Assembly: GCA_033807695.1 (NCBI GenBank)
Contig: CM066311.1
Span: 2,723,501-2,787,500, forward strand
From: Daedaleopsis sinensis
Lineage: Eukaryota; Basidiomycota; Agaricomycetes; Polyporales; Polyporaceae
Length of the DNA: 64,000 nucleotides
Direction: 5' to 3'
Part shown: in pieces, positions 37,120 to 48,583 of the stretch
Layout of the letters: each line of letters begins with the position of its first letter
Numbering within the stretch: position 1 is the stretch's first letter
Translations under genes and position numbers: made by a program
The notes under the pieces: generated by a model
What the model saw: only the letters and a program-made list of their open reading frames with translations
What the model was told of the DNA's origin: nothing
The model's database searches: none

Positions 37120-38305
37120 TGTGCTGGATTGTGCTGGTACCTGTTGCTGCGTGATTCGGACTAGCAGCTCCATGGAGAGAGTACGTGCGAGAGCAGAGCT
37201 GACCGCATAGTGACGGTTTAGTTGGCGTGCGTCTGCGAGCGAGCTCGATTTGGTAAGGAACTTGCTTAATTTGGTAACATAATTCAAACTCCGTCGGGGC
37301 TTCTGTGCACTCCACAAAACTCGCCCGCTCCCCCTGCTCTCCCCTCATCGTCTCTCTCCCATTCCTCCATCACCTCATCACAGTACGGTGAACGATGCAG
37401 GTAGCTGCCTCGCATATATAGGTAAGTTTATGCACTCAGGGCTTTGCTAGCTACTACTAACATCTCCATTTGTTATACTCGAACACTACCGGACTTCGAG
37501 CTCCGACTCGGAGTCGCTCTCGAGGCTTTCTCGAGCCGGCCAAGTTCAAGTACGTGGAGAGTCCCTTTGCGCCTGACCCCCTCTCAGCCCTATCTGTCTC
37601 TAGCTCTACCCCCTCTTATCCTTGTCCTCATCAGCGCGGACACCACTCTGTATGTCCACTTTTGTCACTCCCCATTTTCGTGTGTGCTCACCGTGTTTTT
37701 GGTACGTAGATCAGACACCCGATAGCTTCCCCATCGAATGCAAAACCCACCTCGGTATGTATGCCCCCGCCCCCGTGTGCTATGTCTGGCTGTGCTGACT
37801 GTTATTGTATAGGGTCTCGCCACCTGCCACGTTCTCGAGGTTTTTTCCGTAGTGCTAGTATACGTATTTACTATGTATGCATACGTCTAGCTATAGCTAA
37901 ATATATTTCTGTACTACTGCCATTCCTGCGCCCGACACCGTCTAGAATCGATGCAATTTAATAATCCAATAACCTGTTTATTATTGCTACACGATACAAG
38001 GCGATACCAGGAGGTATCACGTACCCTTCTGAGGACGACAATCCCACACAAGGCAGACAATGACTCCTGTAAACATTGGTTCTCGCGCGGGATTGGTTGA
38101 ATTGGGCTGCCACCCGGTGCAACTCGCCTTGATTGTGTGGCTGCGGGAAGGCCATCGGTGCTTCATGCTCGGAACCGGCGATTGGGCCTGATTGTGCTGA
38201 ATTTTAGGGATTGTGCTGCTGCATGCGTCCGCATGATTCCACCGGGATTTTGCTGATGCATATAACTGACATACATGCACGTGCATTCAATTGAGGACCA
38301 CATCG
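37120..38305. other. non-coding insertion-like stretch inside the Plavaka transposase
   Basis: About 1.2 kb of AT-richer DNA with no supported gene. It contains repeated ATTGTGCTG words (37123-37141 and 38193-38220). It separates two parts of the transposase that should be contiguous, so it is inserted or rearranged DNA. Confidence 0.6.
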
Positions 38306-40893
38306 GACTCGGCTTGGTTCTCCGGGTCGGCAGCATGGTCTTTGCGTTGACAGATAACGGCATCCTCGTCCTCTTCTCCATCAGAGTCGACTTCGAGGCC
38401 TGTCGCGTGCAGTGAATGAGTCAGAACGTCGCCACGGAGCATGTGTTGTCGCCTGAATTCGACGCGGGTAGCAGCGATTTTGCTACAGCCTACGTCGAGT
38501 TAATCGGCGGATAATCTGCCCAATGGGATTTCGTTGATTCGAGGCACGCCATGGCTTCTTCACAGCGTCGATGTGTTTCGATTCAGTGGTAGAAGAGCAG
38601 AGACCATTCAGCGAGCCAAAGAACTTGATACTACAGACGTAGTGGACTAGGGCGTGCTGCCGAGGCAGCGAGAACCCATCAGGGCGGACTCCCACCTCTT
38701 CGAAGATGGTGCGGAGGTCGTGGAAACGTCGTAGAAGCGTGTCCATGGCGGTGAGAGCATGTGTAGTGTGAGTCGAGCGACGTGCGAGGTAAGAGAAGTC
38801 AAATAGTGCGGCAAGGCATTGAACCATGTGTTCTGGAACGTAGCCGGCAATACATGAGGCAACATGAGCATGAGCCCTAGACGATCACGAGCTGTAGTGC
38901 TTACCATCATAAGGGCCTTGGAGTCATTCCCTGTCCATTGAGAAAAGTCACGGCCCTCAGGGAAGCGTCGCAGGCCCGGAAAAGGGGGAACAGCAGCCAG
39001 TCTATGCATTGACATATACGTGAGGTAGATTATGAGTTGGTGGTCACGCAGCAGTGGGCGTGTCGAGGTCTTACCGACGGTCAATGTCATTGAGATTGCG
39101 CTTGGCTTCTGGTTCGGATTCGGCCGTGATCCTAATATACTCTTCGACCCACGTCACGAGATGATCCTTAAAGGTACCTTTGATCAGTTGATGAAGGATG
39201 TCCGGTGTGAGGAGTTCGTGAATATCCGCGCGAGGGAAGTAGTGCGTGAAGGGCTAATACGGCATGGCCGTCAACTGGGAACCGCAAGTGCCATGAAGTG
39301 GACGGAATTATTTAACATACCTGCACGTCACTGACGATGCCGAAAACATCCCAGAGGACCTCCACATCAAAAGTGTCTTGCACGGTGTGTGTGTGTTCTC
39401 GAAACCTCGGAGGACCTTCAAACTCGAGCTCGTTTGGTGGTGCCCGACATCTAGCAGGGTTGAAAGATGAGTGCTAGCATTGTAGATCACGGCGAGCTCC
39501 GAATGAGATGTACTTAGGGCACCATCCTGAGACGACACTTGATAGGTATACTTGCTCAGGGTAGTCGGCAATGAAGGGCCCTAGTTCGAAGATAGCTCGA
39601 CGGTAGTGCCCATCTGGACAGCACATGACGTGTGGTGTGGTCATCCCGGGTCGCAGAGGTTCGAGTAATTTTACAAGAGAGGAGTGGTAGAGCTGCTTCT
39701 TGAATCCTCAGTAGCGGCATGCTCTCGTTCAGCTGCGAAGCATATCCAAGCCCTGAGTAGGTGATGAGAAAGACAGCAATGCTACTCACTTTTAGGTATT
39801 GCCAGAAAGGCTACTGGGACGACACTGTCTCTGTGAGCACGTCGCATGTCGTTATGAATGTTTCCGAGCGACATATATACGGGGTGGAACTCCTGATGTC
39901 CAGTAGCGACGGAAACAGTAGTCTTGTCAGCTCCTAACATGATTGGGACGATCATCGACCCATGGGTCTATAGCTATCTTGGTCTATTATGACGATGTTT
40001 CATGACGAGGAAGGTTCCAGACGGTAGAAGTCAAAAGCTCACCGCTTGTTTGTATGCCCAATGGCCAGACATGAGATTGGAGTATTGCCGACACTCGTGA
40101 CTGATGAATTCCGCAAACGGGCGAGTATCAAATCAATCTTTGAAGTCCTCGCTTGCCGCTAGCTGCTCAGCGACCTCGAGGGTGTTGCGGATGTATATAA
40201 TGTAGGTTTGTTGCTTCCATGAAGGCGAGTCAGGCCCAATAGGACCATTGAAACGTACCCTCCAAGCTCGCCAGGTCGCCTCGCCATACGGGCTCTCATC
40301 AATGGTCTCCTCAACGTGTGCTGAGCTTGTGAAGATAGCTGGATCCTCGGGATGTCCGTTCATCACATTCTTCGCAGCCAGAATTTGAAGCATGTGGTCT
40401 AAATCACCTTTCGACATTTGCATTTTCTTGAACACCAACTCGACGAATTCGAACTCGGCTCGGTCACCGAATGGGAAATAATCGATAGTGTTGTCCTGAG
40501 GTGGGGGATGGGCCCCAGGAGGCAGGAAGTTACCGTCACGATCGCAGGGACGGGCTGCATATGTGCATATGTAAGAGGTCTTACAGGACTGCTAGATTAT
40601 AGGACACGTACCGTCGAGATGGGGATGGTATTGCTTGACTGACGGTGGCGGCGGTGGCTTTGGGTGACGGTGGATGTTGCGCCGATGAGAGACATAGCCA
40701 CGGGTGGTAGGAAATGTGCGTGAGCATAGAGAGCAGAAGCGGGCCATGTTAAAGATGGATAGAGGTCCACACTATCATGAGGGAGGTCTATCTCAACATG
40801 ACTTGGCCAAAAAAATTGAGGACAGATGGGCGCCTAGCACGGGAACCACGCTGCCTGCCCGTGCGATGGTGTGTCTCCTTGTCCCTGTCCACC

Positions 40894-43518
40894 ATGTCAT
40901 CTCGCAAATCTCGCGGAGGACGTGGCAAAGCCCGTGAACGCCAGCCTCGCCCTGCAATGCGCAGTGTGCTCACTGAGGCTGAGCCCTCGACAAGTCAAGA
41001 AATCACCATGCCGGTCACCAACAACACTGCAGAGGATGGCGGACCTGTCAACCATGACTCGGAATCAGCATCCCCCGTACGTATAAGAAGCTATTGATAT
41101 AACTCACTCTGTCACTACTGATTCTAGTTCATCGAACAGGGACCACCGGCACAATTAGTACCTCCACGGTCTGAACTTGAAGATGGAACCCTAGTTGCGA
41201 ATGCGACTGAGGGGTACAGCCTTCGTGCTTGCAGCACTCAAAACCACCATCCTGCACATGCTGTTAGACTGTTCAAATGCTCACGCGATGAGATATCTGA
41301 GCGAACTGATGCGAAATGCGCCAAAAAGGAAGCTGAGGACAGCGCCAAGCAAGCTCACAAAGATCGAGAGGATCGGAGATGATCTGTGGGGCTGGATAGC
41401 ATCACTCAGGTGGAGGATAGGCGAGCGGCCGAGGATGCGGAGGACATCGAGTTCTCTGGTAAGTCATACCAGTTGTATTGTTGACGAAGTGCGAGCCATG
41501 AGGCTGGTGGCAATCGCGTACTGACAGCGCCATACGTAATTGGTAGGCTGGGACCCAACCGATGGAAGCTTCCCAGGACTCGCATAGTCTGGAATGAAGA
41601 GTGTTTCGAGTCAGACCACCCCGACTCAGACAACCCCACTCAGCCCAAGCCTACGCCTCAAGCTCGCAAGAAGGTATGTGATTTTGTACCTGTGCTATCG
41701 CTGCACTATGACACCGAGCCCTGCTACAAAATCTAGGCCATCACAGCTGCTGAGAAGCGGGAGCATCTTAGAACCAGTACACTCCAGGATATCCAGTCAC
41801 GCCGGACCATTTCCGACGTCCAACCCACCCGCCCCGAGCGATCAGACATCTCGAGGCTCGAGACGACGTGAGTGGATTGTGATTGTGCACATCGGACTAT
41901 ACTGACATTGACTACTTGTGAAGCAAACCTAGTGTCGTGCATGCATCAAGTTGAAGGCGCCAAAGAGCCGCCCTACCGCAGTGCCCAAGAATGATGCATT
42001 TTCGGCGTCATGGCGCAGCAAGCTTGCAGCCCAGACACGCACTTTATCTCAGGTACCCATCTCTTCGCCTGCAGCCGCCTCTCCCGCATCGCAAAAGTCA
42101 CATGCTGCAGTCACATGTACGTTGACACTTGACTCCCACTGCCATGTACATACAATTGACCTAGTACATCCAGATGCCACCTATGATCCCGTCAAATCAG
42201 ACACTCAAGATGAAATCGGGGGTTTCGTGGACAAAGACATCGCTGTAGATCGAGCTGCGATGCTCTCAAAGGCCCAGCTGCACAAGCATTCCAAGGAGGT
42301 GCGAATTACTTACTGTACTTTGTACGCTGATTGCGTACTCACCCGAGGCTCTCATTTACTCCCAGCAGTCGAACATGGTCGCTTTTGTCACCGGATCGGA
42401 CAGCGAATCCGGCGCAGAGCCCGAGCTAGTGAGCCTGATCAAGAAAGGCAAACAAAGTACTACCGGATCGATCGTGTTCGACGCCCTTCCGGCTTGGATC
42501 AAACCGTGTATGAAGCTCAAGATCATACCCTCTCTACTCGAGTACTATGGGACGCGAGACGAGCCTTGGGACCCTGACGCTACAGATTGTAACGAATTCC
42601 TCACCTTACTTCAAGACGTAATCCGCAAGGCGTACCCCAAGAGTACGTATCAGCTGAAAAAGGCAGACATTATCTACCGATATGTAAGCCTGAGTGCCCT
42701 TTCGATCTCAGCTTTGTACACTACCATGACCACAAAGGCCCTCGGACACAGTGCCGTCAACGAGTCTATGACTGGCACCACGACATCCAGAAGATAGCAA
42801 ACTTCACCATTCGTGATGCACATCACGCGCGCCAGAACGACGACGACCTGTCCAAGAAGCAACGTACTGACAGCGCAGTTGCGAGGTGGCTCAGAGACGA
42901 GTTTGCTGCAGGGGCTGCCTACTACGGTAAACCGATGACATCACAGGCATGTACTACACACCCTCGTCCACGTAGTGATCTAAGTGTCCCGTCACTGACA
43001 TACCTTTAGAACCGCGTACCCACTAAGCTCTTCCACTCCCCGTATATGTTGAAAACAATCGCATTCCACCTCACACGCATCATTGGGTCTGTAATGCCGG
43101 ATCCCAGGTATCCTGCGGGCGCACTTGCCCTATCTGGAGCAGCGGTATGCAGCACAATCCAAAGACTCATCTGTGACAGTTTTCTGACCACTCCTTGGGG
43201 TACGGTGTATGACAGGTTCAGCATGCCTTCGTATGGTACATCGACGAGCGTCCTCATGGCAAGAAGCAATCCGAATTCTCCGTCAAGGAAGCCGGCACGC
43301 TAACTGCTGAATGGCGCGACCACAACGTCGCCCGACTCCTCAGCAAGCCGCACAGGTTCAACCGGGTTCTGGAAGCTGCAACCGACATGATCCTGCAAGT
43401 TCCAGCTTTGAAGGATAGAGGGCTCGTCCGCTCGTCGATGAACCCAGGTCGTAGTGCTGCCCCTGTACTGCACGACCCAAGTAGGCCGATCGCTCCGCCT
43501 GATGATGATGATGATTAG
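40894..43518 (+). pseudogene. Plavaka partner gene of unknown function, with in-frame stops
   Basis: Multi-exon plus-strand gene starting MSSRKSRGGRGKARERQ at 40894, divergent from the transposase. Exon 1 40894-41076 joins exon 2 at 41128 in frame. Exon 2 is cut by a TGA at 41380-41382, after which the same frame stays coding-like (SVGLDSITQVEDRRAAEDAED). Further exon-like pieces: AITAAEKREHLRTSTLQD (41740s), FVTGSDSESGAEPELVSLIKK to YPKSTYQLKKADIIYR (42380-42680), a helical region WHHDIQKIANFTIRDAHHARQ (42775-42830), LFHSPYMLKTIAFHLTRIIG and GALALSGAAV (43020-43145), and a C-terminus ending in RPIAPPDDDDD with stop at 43516-43518. Proteins with a similar helical C-terminal part are common in Agaricomycete repeats (possibly DUF6532-like); I am not certain. 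It is either a pseudogene or has an unusual exon structure. Confidence 0.55.
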
Positions 43519-43916
43519 TTGCTATGTATCTGCATGCTACATATGTCGCTTCTACTACACTGTTCTGCTAAATTCACCGCTTGCACCGTTGTCTTCCGCA
43601 TACCTCTGAGACCTCTGAACCTCTGGATCAATTTTACGTGCCCGTCTCCAGGAGCTCTGGTCGAATCACTGGCGTACATAAATTCTGGAGCCTCTGGTAC
43701 CTCTGATAATGTCTGACAACTTCTGACAACCTCTGACACTACTGGCCCAGAGGTCCCCAGAAGTCTGCAGGTTTTACTGATGTTCTTGTCTATACCCCAG
43801 TGTCCGCCACTTTCAACTCGACACGACTGTAAACATGCCATCAGGATTGCTCTTGTCTGTCTCTACACTCTACCACCACTGTCGACTCTCACTCACCAAG
43901 ATCCGCCGCCTGGATG

Positions 43917-44105
43917 GTGAGCCTGCACAGTCCTTTCCCTTATTCGGAAGGAGGGCGCTTGCGCCGCATTGCCACAGCGCTTATCAACCTCCTTCCTTAC
44001 TCGTCGCTCATACTCACCGCTCTCGCCTCTCTCCCTCGCTAAGTACTCATCTACCACTCTCCTCCCGTCCCGCACGCCTCGCATGTTCATTACAAGCGAT
44101 AGGAA
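43917..44105 (+). repeat. MULE left terminal inverted repeat, 189 bp
   Basis: Inverse of 47473-47661. The inner end is GCGATAGGAA. A 72-codon minus-strand frame inside is a by-product of the repeat. Confidence 0.93.
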
Positions 44106-44283
44106 GTGCATTTGTATACACTATAATGGTAGCACAGGTTATACGAATGAATATTTCTGCTTCAGTGCATACAACATAGTATGTGACACAGTGAGCGTCA
44201 AAGTCGCCAGGGCGCGGAAAATCCCTGCACTAAACTCCTCCATATCACCACCACGGCTCGTCGACCTACCTGTCTGTTTCTTC

Positions 44284-47200
44284 ATGGCAAAACGAAAGGC
44301 CTCTGTCCTCACATTCGTCAACTATCCTGCTGCTGAGGCCGCTGGTGAGAAGGTAGCGTTGCGAGAGCGCCGAAAAACCACCAATGTCTACATCGAAAAA
44401 CTCTGCACCACGGACGAGCAGCACTCGGCTCTCAAGGCACTGTATGACACAGGTAAGACAGTATCCCTGCAATACGACCCGGCCTGCAATCAAGAGCAAG
44501 TAGAAGCCGCTGCAAAGCTTGCGGAGCTTCAGATCGAACTGGATGGGTGCGCGGGAATCGGAAATCGCTGGAGTATACGTTGGACACAGGGGCCGTCAAG
44601 GAGGAAGAGGGGGACAGAGACAAGGCGCAGGTTGTACCAATGGTGTGTGGCTATTCGAGCTCTTGGATATACTATCTGGAGGTCTAAGGGTGTTTTCAAT
44701 CACATCAGCGACTGTGGGTACAGTGAGCAGGCACGGAATAGTACCAAACGTCGCAGCCCTATGAAGTTTACAGGGTGTCTTGCACATGTGGAGGTCCTAT
44801 ACCAGACTCAAAGCGGCTGCATTCTCTTACTCCGAGGCTACTTCGAGCACAACGAGGCGTGTAGAAATGCTCTTCTCACTCGCATCCCCCCTATTCCCCT
44901 TCATCACAATGTCTATGCTGTCGCTCTGGACCAGCTTAGAGCGGGCGCACAGCTCTCAGATATTCAAGAGAAGAACCGGAGAATGCTACAAGCACACGGG
45001 TACCCAGACCAGCCTCCCGATCTTCGTCAATCTCCATACCGCCGGCTCCTTCGCACTAGCGACACCCGTGCTCTCTATCGGCAGTTCAACCGCCTTCGAG
45101 GAATCAATGTCACTACCCCCGCCCATGTAAATGTCGATGCATGGCTAGACCCGAAATCTCCGGTCTATAACAAGACCTTTGACGACGCCGTCTTCCACTA
45201 CTCCGCTCGAGCAGCTAAAGACCAGCGTTTTGAGGTCTGTATTGCCACGAACGAGATGAAAGAGGCAGCTTGGAAGTACGCACATTGCTCGCAGGTACTC
45301 CTTGATGGGACATTTGGTCTCTGTGACCGGAAGCTTCTCCTGTTCATCGCAATGGGTGTCGACGAGAAGAAGCGTGGGGTGCCGCTCGCATTCTTGTTGT
45401 TCTCCGCTCCATCGGGAAATCAGCATACAGCAGCCGGCTACAACACCGACATACTCACTCGCCTTCTCGAGAAATGGAAGACCGCCCTGGGAACTCGTGC
45501 CGACAACACCGTCTTCACTCCACGTGTAGCTGTCACTGACACGGACTTGAAGGAGCGCGGGGCACTGCTCAAGGTGTTCCCCGATATATGGCTACTCCTA
45601 TGCAAGTTCCATCTCCGTCAGTCATGGCGCAACCATCGAAGCCGAACCGTAAAGGGGTCCACAGCTTACCATGTCGACGTCCGGGCCCGCCTCTCTGCCC
45701 TCGAGTCTGCTCTTGTTCAGTCGACAGATCACCGCGAAGCTAAACAGCTTGTTGAGCAAGAACGGACCAAGCTTATGGGAATCGACTCACCGGAGAGCAA
45801 TGCTGCAGTCTCGGGTGGTCTAGCGCACTTGGAGTACCTCGAGTCGTACTGGATGCCAGAGCATCTCTGGCGCAGCTGGTCTGATTACGGGCGGCTGGCT
45901 GCTGCGAAGCTTTTAGGTTGCCAGATCGAAGGTGTCATTCCCACAATGAACCATTTGGAAGCCTTCAACGGTGTCCTAAAGAGGAAGCATCTGCGACGCT
46001 TTCAGAAGGGTGGACGTCGTGTGCGACTGGACGTTCTCCTACACATGTTCGTCTTCAGCATGCTCCCATCGATATTCGAAGCACGCACCCTCGAGCGAGA
46101 AGAACAGCAGCGTCTCGACGAGCAATTGAAAACACTTCCAGGTGGCGAGATACTCGTACAAGAACGGCAGCTCCCTTGTGCCCAGCTTCAAGACTCGGAA
46201 GGCCTGCTCAACCGCTCGCCGGAGTCGAAGCTGTATGCCTATCTCGTGCCTGACGAAGGTCGTGATCGTGCTGCTGCAGACCTGATCGGGAATCGTCAGA
46301 TCAGTGTCCCAGTCTTCCGTGAACACTCACGCACATTCGTCTTCGACTGCTTTTCTTCACGAGCCCTGGCGTCGGAGGCAGCCCCTGTATGCTACTCACT
46401 TGCGGTCGGGCTCGACGGATCCGCACACTGCTCCTGCATGGACTTTCAGGAGCGCGGTGGAGCATGCAAACATGTGCGCGCTGCGCTCTTGCAGCTGGAG
46501 AAACTCCGGGTGGACGCCGGGTTGCCTATCCCCTCTATCAGTATGCCGTCAGCACTCGAGGAGGCGCAGACTCGTTTCCGGTCACATACCCCTGATGCAC
46601 GGCCTTTACCACCTGTCCCCACCGCCATCAGTGCTCCCTCGAGTGCGAGTATGTTGGCCAAGGCAGCAAGGGTGATGGAGGAAAACCTCGAGGTGTCTGG
46701 AGATATGGTTGTGACGGACCCAGCAGAGGTCAATAGCGGGCTCGACGCTGAAGAGCACGACGAAGTATTCATACCCGATCTGCCAGCAGCAGGATTCTCC
46801 GAATCTGAAGCATCGTCGGGCGTTGAAGACTTCGAGCTTGAGCTGAGCACAGCTGCCGTGGGGCCGAGCACCGGCGAGGAGAACTTGGACAATGTCATAC
46901 CGGAGGGTAAGCCCACAGTGTTGCCTAATCGATATGTGGCCATAGACTTACGAGGGTGTTCGACTTGCAGACCTTCAAGGGAGTGCTTTGGCGGGCCTGA
47001 ACGAACAGCGTATGGCCCGAGTTCTGCATGAACTTGAGCATGAAGGCCCACACCTACGGCAATTAGGTGAATACCTTGCGGAAGCCTCTCTCTCCTCTTC
47101 GAATGAGGTAGCCCGTATACGGAGGGTGAAGAGTGATGTCGATGTGTTGGCAACTCAGCTAGAACGGCTATTGCGAGAAGATGGTGGTCAGGGTGAAGGG

Positions 47201-47461
47201 TCATCTAGCAGCGGGGGCGTGGGGGCTGGAGGGGCTGCCATGCCTGGTAATCCCACCGACGTGGCGAGCGCCATGTGTCATACGGACTCCACGGGGCGCC
47301 TGGTGGGCATGCCGGTGAGTTTCCCACTGTCTGTCCGGCGCACACCTTCTCCGCCGGGGGCTCCGAAACGTAAACGGCGCAAGAAGGATGAGGTTCTCGT
47401 GATTTTCCCACCCTCTCCAGAGAAGACCCAGAAGAGACAAGATTCTTACAGTATTCATTAA
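44284..47461 (+). CDS. MULE-family transposase with SWIM zinc finger (1037 aa, 2 exons)
   Basis: Cuts and pastes the surrounding element. Exon 1 44284-46906, intron 46907-46970 (64 bp, GTAAGC...TGCAG), exon 2 46971-47461; 3114 nt in frame. The start MAKRKASVLTFVNYPAAEAA is the first ATG after the repeat in this frame. The MULE DDE domain shows the first catalytic Asp in VLLDGTFGLCD (about residue 341), the second in AVTDTDLKERG (about 419-421), then the LLCKFHLRQSW C-X2-H pair typical of MULEs; the catalytic Glu should lie in the following helical region (not assigned). A SWIM finger follows at about residue 716: CSCMDFQERGGACKH. The C-terminus is acidic, then (exon 2) a coiled region and a basic KRKRRKKDE nuclear signal. 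The intron is supported by the second frame ending just before the right inverted repeat. Confidence 0.9.
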
Positions 47462-47472
47462 GATATCGATTG

Positions 47473-47661
47473 TTCCTATCGCTTGTAATGAACATGCGAG
47501 GCGTGCGGGACGGGAGGAGAGTGGTAGATGAGTACTTAGCGAGGGAGAGAGGCGAGAGCGGTGAGTATGAGCGACGAGTAAGGAAGGAGGTTGATAAGCG
47601 CTGTGGCAATGCGGCGCAAGCGCCCTCCTTCCGAATAAGGGAAAGGACTGTGCAGGCTCAC
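47473..47661 (-). repeat. MULE right terminal inverted repeat, 189 bp
   Basis: Inverse of 43917-44105; ends GGCTCAC at 47661. Confidence 0.93.
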
Positions 47662-47838
47662 TATTCCCGCCACCTGGGACGCCTTTAGGAGAGGTCCATT
47701 CCTATTCTTGACCGCCACTTTCGACCTCAACCGTGGGCACGCCGTCAGCAATGTTGTCAAGTGTGCCATGTCCCGTTGTAGTTACCGATCCGTTGTTTGT
47801 AACTATGCCTTTATGTACCTACGGCTAAAGCAATAATA

Positions 47839-48215
47839 GGGGAGGTCAGAGTGGCAATTTTGAGGCGATTCTGGACGGATTCTTGGGAGGCGATGTTTGC
47901 AAAAGCACTTTCGGATTTGTTCGGGAATCCGGCGCTTAAGGCGATTTTGCTCAAAATCACCCAGAATTGCGGATTCTTTAAGAACGAGTCCGGAGGAGCT
48001 TTTGCGACCAAAAAGCGCGATTCTGCTTTTTAAGAAGCTCGGAGGGTCTGAAGAGACCTCCCATCACAGCTCAAAAACAGATGTTGGCCCTAGGGAATCG
48101 ATTGGGGAGGTCAGAGCAAGCCCCGATTTTGAGGGCTGCTTTTGCTTTTGACAGACCAAAAGCTTCCTGGAATCCTACCCAAAATCTCGCCAAAATCGCC
48201 CACTCTGACCTCCCC
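47839..48215. mobile_element. MITE with TA target duplication
   Basis: 377-bp non-coding element with terminal inverted repeats GGGGAGGTCAGAGTGG, flanked by TA on both sides (47837-38 and 48216-17), as for Tc1/mariner-type elements. A further copy of the terminus, GGGGAGGTCAGAGCAAG, lies inside at 48104 in direct orientation, suggesting a nested or compound structure. Confidence 0.75.
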
Positions 48216-48583
48216 TAATGATTGATTTGAACGAAATTCTGGAGTGTGGCAAGCGCATGAATATGAATAATTGCTTCAAGATATGTACTACTAGAATGCT
48301 ACTGTACCGCTAATTCAATCTATCTTTACTACGTTAGAAAGGGGACCACTCTAAATAGTCTTACTCCGCTACTTGGTGATTATTATCACAATTAGCAACA
48401 TTGACTCCTAATGAGGAAGGGAAGGTTTTGCTGATGTGATTTTGCAGATCTGGATGCAGGTGAGTCAAATCCACATTACTCCGACCTTGAGCATGATGAC
48501 TGACCTTGGATTTGCAACCTCCTTTACATCAAACTGCTTGAGCAAGGCCTTCATCAGCATTCCGTCAACAGCTTTTAGGTCTA

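Larger units (their letters stand above)
35088..40747 (-). pseudogene. Plavaka transposase, interrupted
   Basis: Read from 40747 downward. A C2H2-type finger comes first (FCSLCSRTFPTTRGYVSHRRNIH), an intron, then ARPCDRDGNFLPPGAHPPP and VFKKMQMSKGDLDHMLQILA (40438-40133), typical of the N-terminus of Agaricomycete Plavaka proteins. The core follows: [24 protein letters not shown] (about 39240-39160), FPGLRRFPEGRDFSQWTGNDSKALM (38980-38900), HALVHYVCSIKFFGSLNGLCSS and TESKHIDAVKKPWR (38660-38540), KIAATRVEFRRQHMLRGDVLTHSL (38440-38370), then a stop at about 38307. After a 1.6-kb interruption the protein resumes at 36739 (IRRFLYDQLHPNAPVPGD, ATFYAPSELAGPTGMHREYIR, CAVVEWFERTNTEEPDAATGMWVV) and ends after a long intron-like gap with HVDSIMRACHLIGVYG ... 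stop at 35088. Family call is from memory of these motifs (Pfam Plavaka). Confidence 0.8.
34905..43777 (-). mobile_element. Plavaka-type DNA transposon, degraded, two divergent genes
   Basis: A large element defined by a Plavaka-family transposase on the minus strand and a plus-strand partner gene that diverge from a 146-bp gap at about 40748-40893. Both ends carry subterminal arrays of related short blocks in opposite orientation: CAGAGGTCTCAGAGGTACCAGAG-like sequence near 34945-34990 and its inverse near 43595-43760, with outermost similarity TCTCTGGAGCTCTGGG (left) to TTCTGGGGACCTCTGGG (right, inverted). Exact ends and the target duplication are not fixed. The transposase is interrupted and the partner carries stops, so the copy is probably dead. 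Confidence 0.75.
43917..47661 (+). mobile_element. intact MULE (Mutator-like) DNA transposon
   Basis: 3745-bp element bounded by 189-bp terminal inverted repeats (43917-44105 and 47473-47661) starting GTGAGCCTGCACAGTCC. The repeats show no difference by eye; the frames translated from them are identical over more than 60 codons. It holds one uninterrupted two-exon transposase. No clean 8-10 bp target duplication was found: the flanks share only CCGCCGCCTGG versus CCGCCACCTGG, offset by 3-5 bp. Identical ends and an intact gene indicate a young, possibly active copy. Confidence 0.9.
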
